A program made the translations under genes and the position numbers. From Malus domestica (lineage: Eukaryota > Streptophyta > Magnoliopsida > Rosales > Rosaceae), in the NCBI RefSeq assembly GCF_042453785.1, contig NC_091671.1:11602001-11666000 (forward strand): 64,000 nucleotides of DNA, written 5' to 3'. A model generated the notes under the pieces. It did not search any database, was not told the origin of the DNA, and saw only the letters and a program-made list of their open reading frames with translations. The stretch's first letter is position 1; each line of letters opens with the position of its first letter. Of the stretch, positions 10,073-21,765 are shown one piece after another.

Positions 10073-10609
10073 CTGAAAACTGAAATCACAAGAAAAAATC
10101 ATCAAAAGCTCAATCAGACAAATACTTTTAAAGATCGAAAACATATAAAACGAAAAAAACCAAGGCCTTTCATCATCAAACATAATTTTTTTGAAAAAGA
10201 AAAAAAAACATGAAATGATTGCAAAAGCTGATTTAAATAAAATTAGACCTTTCTATATGATTATACAAAATAAAGCTAACCCAGAATCCAAAATCCACAA
10301 ATTACAAAATTCTCCAACATTACTCTGGAAACTGACTGAAACACCACAAGGGGGTAAACAATGCGCAATTTGTACCGAAACCGATACGAAATAGCAGACG
10401 CCTAGCTTAAAAAAATTAAAATAAAAAATAATGAAAAATGCTTGAATACCTAGCGAATACAGAAGCATTGAACGCAACAGTTTCCAGGAGAAAGAGAAAC
10501 AACATACAGATTACTATTTGTATTATTTCCATTCCTTTAATTCATTTTCGGGTTTCTCGGCAACCAAACAGGTCGTAAGGAAATAAAAAGAAGTTGGGAA
10601 GAAGATTAC
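10073..10609 (-). other. 5'-UTR intron of the PPR gene (predicted)
   Basis: On the minus strand CTCAG|GTAATC at 10609/10610 and TTTTCAG|GCTAC at 10072/10073 form a good donor/acceptor pair upstream of the PPR start codon. The intervening sequence is AT-rich and non-coding. This is predicted only from splice consensus. Confidence 0.5.
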
Positions 10610-11083
10610 CTGAGAAAGTGGTAAAGATGAGAATGGATGGGAAAAATGCTGGGGAAATGGGAACTCCAATGCAACTCCAATATGTGGCCTTCTAATGGTC
10701 TGTACAAAACTCACCGTTCTAAGGACGCGGATCCTCTGGATCCTCTTCTATCCGGAGCCTCCAAACACATTAATCCTAGCCGTTGAAGTAGATCGTGCGG
10801 CTAGGATAACTGTAGCTCCTTTTTCATTTGTCAAAGACTCAAAGTTGTCTCTTCTCCAAAAGCCAATTGAACTTTAGGACTTGTTTTTTCTTTTAATTGG
10901 CAGCCAAAGCCAAAGCCAAACCGTACTTGTTGTAAATTGGAATCGACAGGTGAACCACAGCAGAAGGGAAGAAGGGAGAAAAGATGAGAATTTGCAACTC
11001 AAAATTGAAGGAAATTTAAACGGTATTGTTGTAAGATTTGAGAGAAAAGACTTGTCGGAAGAAAGATGTATGCACTAAAGTAT
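10610..11083. other. Upstream region of the PPR gene
   Basis: This presumably contains the first exon and promoter of the minus-strand PPR gene. No clear TATA box, gene or repeat was recognised. Short open frames here look random. Confidence 0.4.
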
Positions 11084-11294
11084 CGTTTTGTATGCAGATG
11101 GAACGGGACAGGATAGGATGGGACGGAACGGAGAGGTTATAATTTTGTGTTTCATGGATGTGGAACTAGTCGTTCCAGGAGGTGAGGCAGAACAAAAATT
11201 CACCCAAAATTCTGTTCCACCTGTTTTAGGTGCATCAAACGTGAGACGGAACGTCTCGTCCCACTCCATTCCGTTCCGTTCCACGTACCAAACG
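11084..11294. mobile_element. Candidate MITE with GGAACG-rich inverted ends
   Basis: The left end reads CGTTTTGTATGCAGATGGAA and the right end is close to its complement (TTCCACGTACCAAACG). Inside lie GGGACGGAACGG and, inverted, CCGTTCCGTTCC. GTAT flanks both sides, but the exact duplication length is ambiguous. Confidence 0.5.
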
Positions 11295-11842
11295 GTATCT
11301 AAAAGGACAATTTTTTTTTTTGTGGGGAGGGGGAGGATTTTTGCTAACTGTAAAACAATCCTTGATTCACTATTAATTTACAATCAATGGATAGAAACAA
11401 AAAGGCGAGTGCAAAGAAATAGAGAGGTTCCGCTCGGCATGACATTTTAGGTTTCACAGTAAGGCGTTCACGCTGAAAAATTGGTCGCATTATTGGACCC
11501 ACTAATCTGGTTTGGTGCAGCTTTTGTTTATAAGTATTTTAATTCAGCAGAAAGTAAGACATAACAGTACAAATCAATTTCACATTAAATGGATGCGTTT
11601 TAATTGTTTATTTATCTATATTTTTAGATTAATATTAGAGAGATCAAAATTTTAAACCAAATTTACAAACCAAATAATATGGTTAGAGATGATTGGATTA
11701 TTGATTAAATGTTGATTAACATGTTTGTTTCTTATTAGTGACATTGCAAATTTAATTTAAAATTTTGATTTCCCTAGCATTATCCATCTTTTTATACAAT
11801 TATATTGAGGTGGGGAATTAAGCTAAGTTACATAATGACTTA
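11295..11842. other. AT-rich intergenic sequence
   Basis: No gene, hairpin or repeat family was recognised between the candidate MITE and the nested transposon block. Confidence 0.4.
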
Positions 11843-12279
11843 GGGCTTGTTTGGATATGTTTTTAAAATGTCTAAAAGCGCTTTTGGTTAAATTGATTTT
11901 GAGTTCCAAAAACACTTTAAGTGCTTTTTGGAAGAAGCACCAGATATGTGCTTCTTACGGGAAGCACTTAAGCCATCTCCAACCGAAGGGTCCAGATGGC
12001 CAGAGGGCCGAAAATAGCCTGAAAACCGTCTCCAACAGAGGGCTAGGCCAGAGGGTTCGTGGAATCTGAGAGGGCCCCACGAAATCTAAAATGGTTAAAG
12101 GGTTGGCTGCATGCAACCAGCCAGCCAACCTAGGGCTAGGCAGAAAAATGATTAATCATGTCGGTTATAACCGACATGAATGCTTGAGCTAAAATTCAAA
12201 TGCAACGGCTAGCTGACGTCAATCAGCTAGCTGTTGCATTCGATTTTTTTTTTTACAGTTTTATTATTATTTTTTGTTT

Positions 12280-12520
12280 ACAAAATTTTTCCCATAACTT
12301 CTATTTTTCATTTTTTTTAATTCTATTTTTTTTCCTATAACTTTTATTTTACAAAATTTGTTTCATATTTTTTTTTAAATTCCATTTTTGTCCTATAACT
12401 TCTATTTCACAAAATTTGTTTCATTTTATTTTAACTTCTATTTTTTCCTATAACTTCTATTCCACAAAATTTGTTTCATATTTTTTTTAAATTATATTTT
12501 TTTTCCTATAACTTCCTAAG
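12280..12520. repeat. T-rich tandem repeat, period about 58-60 bp
   Basis: Four to five degenerate copies of a unit containing CCTATAACTTCTATTT and CACAAAATTTGTTTCAT lie in the left arm of the Harbinger element. There is no coding potential. Confidence 0.75.
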
Positions 12521-13700
12521 CCTTTATACAATATTAAATTAAATTGTGAAACAACATTAAACAATATGAAACAACTTTAACCAACATACAAATTATACAA
12601 CATAAAAAAAAAGGGAAAATTAGAATCCCCCTTACTTTTCGAGTACTCTTTAGATCAAACATTGGTTCTATTTTGAAATTTGATTAGGATGCCTAAACTA
12701 TAGTCATGTCAGCATTTTTATATCTTTATTTAAATTACATGTTTTTTATAATTTAAAATATTAATTATTAAATTCCATATATATCCTTTTGGCCTGATAT
12801 ATTTCTAAACCCTATTTCTATACGTGGCCTTTTTTGTAGGATGTGCCGCTGGATTGTGTTTCCAGAATTCTTCTTTCATGTTTGAATTTTGTGATCCTCA
12901 TTTTTTAATTTTGAATGGACTTATCCATTTCAATTAATGGTTATTTTTGCTATTTTATATTGATATCATGTGAGATAATTAGACGTATTCTATATTCTTA
13001 GATGCTTGAGGCTGTTACGTTTAGAAGGTTTTATTGAGATTCTCTACAACGTCGACCTTGTTGTCTGTGGTACGTACAGAAGGTTTTTAGATAATTATCA
13101 TAAAGTTGCAGTTTCATCGACTTTAGTCTGGGTTCGAAAGGGGATTGGGATTGATTATTTTGTTGTGCGTTTGTTGCTTAATGCTCTGTTTGCTTGTATT
13201 TCTTCTGGTCTATGCTTGAATACTAGTAGTTCATTTATATTGATAAGTTATAAGATGCACACTGAGGAGTTGTGTTGAGTTTTTGAAGATTTGAAAGTTG
13301 CCCAACACATGTTCGATGAAATGCCCCAATAAACATTGGTGCTGCATGTATTTTGCTTGGGCGTGTAAGGCTTATGAAAGGCTTGTTTTACACCAATTTT
13401 TAACAAAATAAACGAGAGAAAAATTAAGCAATTAATAACAATGGAGAGGACAGTAATATATCTTCTTTGGTGTAAATAAGTTGTTGTAGAATAGGTTGTT
13501 TTTTGTTTTTCTTCTCTGCTACTTGGCTAACTAGGAATTCCCTGGTCCAATTAGTTTTTCAGCATTGATCGATTTATAGGTTTACATAGCTCAATTTTCC
13601 AATGTATTTTTGTAGGTAGGACTTCATGGAAGGAGCTATTGTTGAGAGATGTACCCATAATGATATTACTACTTCTATTCCCATTTTTTAGCACACTTCA

Positions 13701-15160
13701 TTTTCTGAGTTGTGCAACCAGGTTAGCTCAAGGTTCAGTGGTTTGGTAGTTGGTTCATTTAACTTTACATATGCTATGAATGGATGCGCATGTTGTCTTT
13801 TGGAATGTGACATGGATGTGCGTGTATTGCACATATCTGTAACAAAGGAGAACGCATATTTTGTTGATATATTGGTGAGTTTAAAAGAATCAAATGAAAT
13901 TGGCAATGCTAGTCAAGATATTCGTATTACATAACCATTTTTGGCTGAAGGTGTAATGCACACCGATGGGAATGAGTTTTTGGAGAAATTTAAAACACCT
14001 ACTGCTAAGATGTATTTATCGCATCCTTGGAAAAGCTATATAAGTCATGTTGGTCAGGATTATGAGGATGGAGCGGATGAGTTCAGGCTTAAACTATGCA
14101 AGTATGTTGTTGAGATGGGTTTTGAATTTGAGTATGTCGCAAATGAGCATAAAAGGATAATAGCTTCTTGCATTACGAAAGATATTGAAGGTTGTATGTG
14201 GCGTGTTCATGCATCTATATGCAGTGCTAATGGCCATTTTGTTATCCGGACATCAAATAATCAGCACATATGCAGCGGTCGCATTCGAGAACGTGAAAGT
14301 GGGATGATGATCTCAAAGATTGTGTGTTCCATACTGGTTGAGCAAATTCGGTCCAATCCACACATTAAACCAATTCAGATAGTTGATGATTTCAAAAAGA
14401 ATTATGGTTTGGATGTTTCCTATTACAATGCATGGTACGGAAAAGAGATGGCGATGACAATGATTCATGGTGATGACGTTTTATCTTACCAAAAGTTAGG
14501 TTGGTGTGTTGAACAGATCCGCAAAAGTAATCCTGATCCCATTGTGTGTTGGAGTGCGATCCAAACACCTCCCACTTTCGTCGTCTATTTATTGCTTTTA
14601 GAGGTTCTATTGAAGGGTTTAATTATTGTAGACCCTTACTATTTTTGGATGGTACGTTTGTGAAAACAAAGTACAAAGGCACTTTGCTTGGTGCGACAGG
14701 GAAAAATGGTAACCAAGGTATGCATGTAAAGATGTTTATATATTTTTGTATGTTAATTAACATCATGTTGTATTAATTCTGTTATATTTTTCATTTGTAT
14801 AGGTTTTTTCCCTCTTGCATTTGCTCTGGTTGATGCTGAAGATGAGGCTAACTGAACTTGGTTTTTGATGAACTTATCTGACGTATTATCTGAAGATGAA
14901 CATACCATTACATTCATATCGGACCGGCACAAAGGATTGCTTCAATCTGTGGCAAATGTTTTCCCTACTTCTCCACATGGATTTTGTATTTACCACATAC
15001 AAAAGAATATTAAGAAAACATATCCTATTGGCTTTGGGAAAAAGTTTCGTAAGATAATGGTCCAATTATTCAAGAACTAAGCTTATTCATCCACTCCAGA
15101 AGTGTTCGACGTAAACCTGCAGATTTTGAGAAAAAAGGGTGGTGGACTAATTGACAAACT
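13701..15160 (+). pseudogene. MULE (MuDR-type) transposase relic
   Basis: The N-terminal region (VVGSFNFTYAMNG, CDMDVRVLHISV) is followed by a MuDR DNA-binding region (FRLKLCKYVVEMGFEF, IASCITKDIEGCMWRVHA). After a frame break the catalytic core appears with LFLDGTFVKTKYKG (first Asp) and ITFISDRHKGLLQSV (second Asp). Lesions are a TAA near 13932, a frameshift near 14560, and a TGA near 14851. A possible intron (GTATGC...TTTGTATAG) lies at about 14719-14801. The C-terminal zinc finger is missing, because sequence identity ends near 15160 just before the tandem array. The element cannot move itself. Confidence 0.85.
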
Positions 15161-15299
15161 TATCGCATTAATATGTCAATATAACGCTAATTAACGTACC
15201 TATTAGTTGATAGTTTAATACCAATTGATCATTAATCGTCTAACTAATGATAAAAGACAAACCAAATAATTGGTACATTTGGATTAACACACCAACACT

Positions 15300-16445
15300 T
15301 TGGTAGCTTCTTATGTTTCAAAAATAAAAAACTTTACGTACCAAACGCCTGAAATGATCTAATTTAATATTATTTCATGAATCAAACGATCAATATGAGT
15401 CAGTGTAACATTAAGTTACGTACCAAGCTACTGGTACATTACAAACAGACATTGTATAACGTTTTTCCAGATCGATACATTTCAAAAATAAAAAAACTAC
15501 ACGTACCAAACGCCTGCAATGATCTAATTTAATATTATTTCATAAATCAAACTATCAATGTGAGTCAATGTAACATTAAGTAACGTACCGAACACCTGCT
15601 ACATTACAAATACACATTGTATAATGTTTTTCTAGACATATACGTTTCAAAAATAAAAAATTTTACGTACCAAATGCCTGGAGTGATCTAATTAATTATT
15701 ATTTCATGAATCAAACTATCAATATGAGTCAGTGTAACATTAAGTAACGTACCAAACACCTGGTACATTACAAATACACATTGTATAACGTTTTTTCAGA
15801 CAGATACGTTTCAAAAATAAAAAAACTTTACGTACCAAATGCCTGGAATGATCTAATTTAATATTATTTCATGAATCAAACTATCAATATGAGTCAGTGT
15901 AACATTAAGTAACGTACCAAACTCCTGGTACATTACAAACACACATTGTATAACATTTTTCCAGACAGATACGTTCCAAAAATAAAAAAACTATACGTAC
16001 CAAACGCCTAGAATGATCTAATTTAATATTATTTCATGAATCAAACTATCAATGTGAGTCAGTGTAACATTAAGTAACGTACCAAACACCTGATACATTA
16101 CAAATACACATTGTATAATGTTTTTCTAGACGGATACGTTTCATAAATAAAAAACTTTACATACCAAACGCCTGGAATGATCTAATTAAATATTATTTCG
16201 TGAATCAAACTATCAATATGAGTCAGTGTAACATTAAGTAACGTACCAAACACTTGGTACATTACAAATACGCATTGTATAACGTTTTTCCAGACGGATA
16301 CGTTTCAAAAATAAAAAACTTTACTTACCAAATGCCTGGAATGATCTAATTAATATTATTTCATGAATCAAACTATGAATATGAGTTAGTGTAACATTAC
16401 GTAACGTACCAAACACCTGGTACATTACAAATACACATTGTATAA
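15300..16445. repeat. 164-165 bp tandem repeat array, about 7 copies
   Basis: Unit starts (ACGTACCAAAYGCCTG) fall at 15336, 15501, 15665, 15830, 15995, 16159 and 16323, a steady 164-165 bp period. Each unit holds a dyad GTACCAAACACCTGGTAC and a block CACATTGTATAACG. Copies differ by point changes and one-base indels, so the array is moderately old. It separates the transposase relic from the Ulp1-like module inside the MULE. Confidence 0.92.
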
Positions 16446-16574
16446 TGTCATTCATCTTGTCGTATTCCTATTTGACATGATCATATCAAAGACATAACAT
16501 ACTAGTTAAAACATTCAATAGGTAAAGTTTAAAAATATGCAAATATATGAAAAATAATTAAGCCAAACATGCGA

Positions 16575-17400
16575 ATGTGAATATCTTTTCAATACGTACC
16601 AAGACAAGAATAGTCATAAAGAATGACTTATGTTTCAATTTCTTATCACTTGCTAGCCTCCTACATAGCACTTCTGCATACGCATCTATGGTATGCAAGT
16701 ACTTAAATACATTATTACGTCTCTAATCTTTATACCTTCAAATGACCCATTAATTACCTGCCATGTGATTCCCTTGTTAGTGATTAGAAACTCTACATCT
16801 TCTTGCATTATTTGAGTTGTCTTTCCTGACCATAATGCTATCCTGTGATATATGGTACAATAACACAAACACATTAATTACAATGCTCCAATTACCAGTC
16901 CTATAATATGCATATACAATGGTGTAAAAATGATTACTTACCCAGAATAATCGCTATTTATGAAGTCTTGAAGGCGTTCGTAGTCATCTTTATCAAACCT
17001 GGGACCCACAAACGTTTCAGACAGAACAATATTTTTCTCATGACATTTTCTTGCAACCTTCTTCGAAACATAAGTATCACAATCTATCTCTTGTCTAATT
17101 GGATCATGAGGTGACCAACATCCAATTTGTTTCATCTTCTTTCCTGTCTTTGCATTTTCATAAGGTACGTCACCAACTTTCCTCATTGATTCATCAATTC
17201 CAGAACTCTTGTGTTCCACATTTTTCCTTTTTTTGCCAGATTTTTTTTTTTGTATTTGCATATTCAAAGTCCGCTTTTCTAAGTACCTTTCGTACCTGTC
17301 TTCTTTTCACTCCTTTGATTATGGATGCTATTTCTGGGGATGGTTGTTTTTTTTTATCGACCTCTTCAAGTAAGACACTGATTTGCATATTCGGTAGTTC
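16575..17400 (-). pseudogene. Ulp1-like / MULE-associated ORF relic
   Basis: Several minus-strand open stretches read as one eroded gene. First comes a Lys-rich segment (KGVKRRQVRKVLRKADFEYA), then after a frame break GCWSPHDPIRQEIDCDTYVS and CHEKNIVLSETFVGPRF. After a gap with splice-like borders come IALWSGKTTQIMQEDVEFLI, TWQVINGSFEG and DAYAEVLCRRLASDKK. Some plant MULEs (Kaonashi-type) carry a Ulp1 SUMO-protease-like gene, and the last segment resembles the start of such a domain. The catalytic His/Asp/Cys region is absent, so the assignment rests on context and weak resemblance. Confidence 0.45.
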
Positions 17401-17471
17401 ATGCTCCCATACTTAACCGTTGGTAGCGCAATGATGTACCTGAAACATTTTTAATCAAATAATTTGTACCA

Positions 17472-17500
<29 letters not shown>
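17472..17500. repeat. (TA)n microsatellite
   Basis: About 14 TA units inside the MULE. Confidence 0.9.
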
Positions 17501-17502
<2 letters not shown>

Positions 17503-17729
17503 AAGCTGCAAGATGTCCACACGAATCATATATATAGCACACTACACGATTCATAAATCCTAGGCTGCAGACGTACCAAATGCTACCAAATAAAAATTGC
17601 GATCAACATAATGTTAGGATTATGCAGTGTTTTGATTGACTTTTTTTTTTCGGCAAGTACGGTGAAATGTGCCGATTCATTCAATTCTTGGATTAGGAAA
17701 AAAAGGCTTCTGAAACTTAGTGTTTCCTA

Positions 17730-17970
17730 GTGTTTCCTGGCCTCAGTATCTTTGTCATACAGTCCCTCTACTACTCTATATTTGTCCCGCTGTCCAGGCG
17801 CATCACTGGCCATCCCCACGGTGCTTCTCGGCTTCTGAGAGTGGGGATAGGCCTGGGGGTTTCAATCCTATCTGTGGCGTGGGCGGCAATTTTTGAAAGG
17901 TACCGAAGGAATTATGCGATACAGCAGGGATACGAGGCTAGTTTCTTAAGTGCAATGCCCAACCTAAGTG
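17730..17970 (+). pseudogene. Captured NRT1/PTR (NPF) transporter exon fragment
   Basis: The translated segment IFVPLSRRITGHPHGASRLL followed by RVGIGLGVSILSVAWAAIFE and RYRRNYAIQQGYEASFLSAM matches the last-exon region of NPF peptide/nitrate transporters, around transmembrane helices 9-10. Identity stops abruptly after PNLSA near 17968, where an NPF protein would continue into the next helix. The GC content is clearly higher than in the flanking AT-rich MULE sequence. This is a Pack-MULE-style capture; no start or complete domain is present. Confidence 0.75.
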
Positions 17971-18561
17971 CAACGTACCAAATCATAGCCAACACACAAA
18001 AGATCAAAAACCTTCGACTTCAAAAGATAATCAAAATCAACGCATCCAACTGATAATTTGAATAAAAATCAACACTGGAACCTGAATACTAACGTCGACC
18101 TCAGTGCGGAAAGTAGGCTTCTGAAACTTATGGTACGTTCATAGGAAGGAAGAAAGTGCCCCTGGAAAATTGAATTCACTAGAGATAAATAACATTATTA
18201 ATATCCTTCTTATATTCAACAAGTAGTATTCTACTTGGATTATAACTCTGAGACATTAGTTAGCAAGAATCTAGGAGCCTTGCGTGCAGTTTGGCATGAA
18301 GAAACTGGATACGGGAAACACGTATGTTAAAGGCTACGGCAAATTATGTAATTTAGGTACATTACAATGGGTTAATTAAAATACACATGGCCCCAAAATT
18401 ATAGAAGAATGCTTAATCAAATTGTTAAAATGAACAGATGTTTAATCTAAGAAGTCTAAAAATGAGGGGTCTATATCAAAACGCCCCTAAAAAAAAACAT
18501 TTAACAACATGAAACTTAAACAATATTTTTAAAAACATTTAACAACATAAAACTTAAACGT

Positions 18562-19946
18562 CTACTCCATGCTTCTTTTGGCCCAAAGATGTGCAACAAG
18601 ATCATGTTGTAGGTACTTGTTTGTGAAACGTATCTTTATATAGCGCCTCATGTACTCATTTATAAAGATACTACCAGTTCTTGGATTGAAAGGCAAATTA
18701 GGCCCATCATATATTTTTGCACGAGCCCTTCTTAACCTATTTAGATCTTCTTGGTCGTCATCGGACTCTCCATCAATATACTCATCTCGCTCACCCTCCA
18801 CTATCATATTGTGTAATATGATGCAAGACATCATGATGGAGTCCAAATTTTCTCGACTCCACCCTCTTACCGGTTCGCTGATGATCTTCCACCGTACTTG
18901 TAGAATACCGAAAGCTCTCTCAACATCTTTTCGGTATGCCTCTTGGTGTAAGGTAAACAACTTTTTTGCCTTATTCCTAGGGTTTGGAATTGCTTGGACA
19001 AGTGTCGCCCACTTTGGGTAGATGTCATCTGCCAAGTAATACCCCATATTGTATTGACGGCTGTTGATGTAGTAGTCAAGTTGAGGTGTTTTACCTTCCG
19101 TCAAGTTATTGAAGAGAGGTGAATGCCCAAGAACTGTAATGTCATTTTGGGATCCAGGGACTCCAAAGAAAGCATGTCAGATCCATGTGTCATATGAGGC
19201 AACCGCCTCTAACACAACAGTTGGCTTTCTCGACCTTCCGCTAAAGATTCTTTGCCATTCGGTGGGGCAGTTCTTCCAATCCCAATGCATGCAGTCTAAT
19301 GACCCTATCATGCCCGGAAACCCATGGTCTTAAGCTTTGCGAATGAGCCGATTCAGATCTTCTTGATTTGGCTTGCGGAGATACTCGTCTTTGTAAACCT
19401 GAACAATTGTGTCACAGAATTGTTCAAGAGTATCAAGGTATGTAAACTCAGACATACTATAGGTTTCATCCATCGAATCAGCTGGGGAGCCATAGGCCAT
19501 CATTCGAAGTGCAACAGTAACCTTCTGATGAGGTGAGAAACTAGGGCGGCATGCTCTATCCCGCTTTTGTCGAAAGTATGGATTGACCTGCTAGACATCA
19601 CGAAGTAAACGCTCGAAGACATGATGCCTCATCCGGAAGCGACGTCTGAAATCCTTTTTTGTGTACATTGAGTTGGGGTTGAAGTAGTTTTTCATCAGAT
19701 TAGCATATGCCATCGCTCTGTTTCGTGGTTTGTAAAAGCGACCAGCAACAGAGCTACTCCATTGAGGTTGTTCCTCAATTGGCTGACACACCTTGGCCGC
19801 AGCCATGGCTGCTGCTCTGTTTTGTTTGTTGCGCCTTACTTGAACTTCTTCATCTTTTCGTCTCATTTGCGCCCATTTTCTTCTAATTTGGAATTGGATG
19901 AGGACCCCCAGTTGGAATCCGAAAAGGATACAAAGTTGGAATTCAT
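18562..19946 (-). pseudogene. PIF/Harbinger transposase (ALP1-like DDE) with nonsense mutations
   Basis: From an ATG at 19946 (MNSNFVSFSDSNWGSSSNS) the gene shifts frame once before WAQMRRKDEEVQVRRNKQ. It then stays in one frame to the stop at 18562. In that frame there are three nonsense codons: TAG after ERLLRDV (near 19590), TAA after LIRKA (near 19330), and TGA after SYDTWI (near 19180). The DDE motifs are all recognisable: D in IGSLDCMHWDWKNCP, D in PGSQNDITVLGHSPLF, E in RKDVERAFGILQVRW. The C-terminal YLADDIYPKW and SCIILHNMIVE blocks are also typical. The protein is inactive by nonsense but little eroded. Confidence 0.9.
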
Positions 19947-20725
19947 TGCAAACTTGAATTGAAAGAGATTGAATTCAAAGATGTGTGAATTATAGCCTAA
20001 TATCCACCCTATTTATAGCAAAAAAAAAAAAAATTCAAATCCAACAGCTAGTTGACGTCAGCATGATGTCAGCTACCAACGGCTAGTTGACGTCATGCTA
20101 ACGTCACTTAGCCGTTGGATTTGAATTGAAGTTGTAGTTTTTAAATAATAAATTATGTTTGGCCCTCGGTTGGAGATGATTTTCTGTGATAGGGCTAAAA
20201 CGAGCTCTATGGCCCTTTGGCCCTAGGTTGGAGACGGAGGCAAATATGGCCATGTACTATTCATTAAAATATTAATATATTGGAAGGCCAGATGGCTAAA
20301 ACGAGCCATCTTGCCAGCCTCCGGTTAGAGATGGCCTTAAAGTGCTTTTCCAAGATCCACTTGGATTTTTACTAAGAATTGGTGTCAAAAACATTTTCAC
20401 CAAAAGCGATTTTAATCACTTTAAAAGCACATCCAAACAAACCCTTAATACCGAACTCGCTTTATGGGAGTCAAACTAAGACTTTGATTTACAACTAAAG
20501 AGGAATATTGTTACATTATCGTGTAGTGAAGAAGAATATCGATCTTTTTTTAGTCTTATTATGATTTGCAACTCACATTTGATCTCCCGCACCAAATAAT
20601 CCTACTTCCTTCTTCTCTCACTTCAGTTTTGCATCTCGTCCATCTTTCTCTCATCTATTCCACCAAATTTTGAGTTGCTCTCATATATTCCACAAAAAAT
20701 CATAAGTTTTAGGAAAATTACTTTT

Positions 20726-20875
20726 TTTTTTTAACAAACGATATTACCTACACTAAGTGAGTGGAAGAGTGGGTTAAGTCTCACAATAGGTTAGCAATAA
20801 TGTGGTTCAAATTCGCTTTTGGTGAGAATCGAACCGAAGACCTCTTACTTAGAAGTAAAGAGGAATACACACAAA
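20726..20875 (-). mobile_element. tRNA-derived SINE, near full length
   Basis: On the minus strand a tRNA-like head with box B GGTTCGATTCTC leads into a unique body (GAACCACATTATTGCTAACC) and a poly-A tail (poly-T at 20728-20738 on the plus strand). Copies of the same family lie at 4294, 21712 and 53049. Confidence 0.75.
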
Positions 20876-21711
20876 AAATGTCAAGATTTTAAAGAGATGG
20901 ACCAAAAATATTGATGCTTTGTCAAGATTTTAAAGAGATAAACCAATGATCAACTTTCAACAAACACCAAAAATGTCTAACTTGCATTGTGCATACACAT
21001 TCAAAACACCACATGTCTTGTATTTCATTGCAAAAGGCCTTTATATGATGACTCATTATATATTTTATTTTATTTTGTCAATTTGTTGACGTACAATTTT
21101 TGCAAGATAGTTCTATCCACACACCGATTTTTTCTTTTTATATACCTCTCTCAATTTTTGGCAGTCTCATCAAATAAATAGAAAGAGATCAATAACAAAA
21201 GTTTAATAAGTGCGTGAAAGGTAAAAATTGACATGTAAAATGTCACTTTCATTTTTGCATCTCATACTCCTTATATGGTGAGCTATACATGCATCTATCT
21301 AATACCACATTCGCGATGGATCTAAATTTTTGTTGCAAGCCCAATAATATTTTGGGAAGTAAAGACCCAATAATAGTTCATAAACTCGCTACAACGTCAA
21401 CAACGTCATACAATTGTATTTTGGGTGTGCTATCCACACAACTATTTTTACTTCATACACACCCTCTTAATTTGCAGCTGTCGAATTGACTGAATTAAAA
21501 AAATGATCAAATGACAGAAATTAACAAGGATGTGTGAGAAGTAAAAAGATGAGCCCTTTTTTATTTGTTTTACTCTTAATTAAATCATTTATTATATAAT
21601 ACAATAATGGCAGTCCTATATAAAAAGAAAATTATTTTAACTAATAATATATAACAGTATTACAATCACACTAAAATGTTATCCCACAAGTGTATCGCTT
21701 AAACCTTAAAG
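20876..21711. other. AT-rich intergenic sequence
   Basis: It contains two copies of TGTCAAGATTTTAAAGAGAT about 40 bp apart near 20885-20940. No gene was recognised. Confidence 0.4.
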
Positions 21712-21765
21712 ATTTTTTTTTTAACAAATAATATTATCTACACTAAGGGAGGGGGTGGGCTAAGC

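Larger units (their letters stand above)
12613..18487. mobile_element. MULE (Mutator-like element) with captured sequences
   Basis: Degenerate inverted ends begin GGG at 12613 and end CCCC at 18487. They share blocks such as CTTAGAT(T/C)AAACAT and AATTTGATTA over about 75 bp. The flanks carry an identical T plus nine A at 12603-12612 and 18488-18497, which fits the 9-10 bp duplication of MULEs, although a poly-A duplication is weaker evidence than a complex one. Contents in order: broken MuDR-type transposase (+), 164-165 bp tandem array, Ulp1-like module (-), (TA)n run, and an NPF transporter exon fragment (+). Confidence 0.75.
11971..20336 (-). mobile_element. PIF/Harbinger transposon, split by a MULE insertion
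   Basis: The ends GCCATCTCCAACCG (left) and CGGTTAGAGATGGC (right) form inverted repeats flanked by TTA at 11968-11970 and 20337-20339. Subterminal palindromes are shared by both sides, for example AACGGCTAG with TGACGTCA-like blocks near 12200 and 20045-20120. A perfect palindrome, ATGTCGGTTATAACCGACAT, lies near 12158-12178. Without the MULE the element would be about 2.5 kb and encodes one transposase on the minus strand (18562-19946). The Myb/SANT-like second protein normal for autonomous members is not visible. Confidence 0.85.
11843..20444. mobile_element. Outer Tourist-like element hosting nested insertions
   Basis: It starts GGGCTTGTTTGGATATG and ends CATCCAAACAAACCC, with TTA directly flanking both ends (11840-11842, 20445-20447). 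The 3-bp TTA duplication and GGG...TTTGG ends are typical of Tourist/PIF-Harbinger MITEs. Its own sequence is only about 125 bp on the left and about 105 bp on the right. The two sides share subterminal blocks such as CAAAAGCG and AAGTGCTTTT. Everything between is a later insertion. Confidence 0.8.

Noticed and set aside
13006..13278. 90-codon open frame in the left part of the MULE
   Set aside because: No recognisable domain; AT-rich and not continuous with the transposase frame.
15300..16445. CRISPR array
   Set aside because: Units are contiguous 165-bp repeats without short repeat/unique spacer structure, in a plant transposon.
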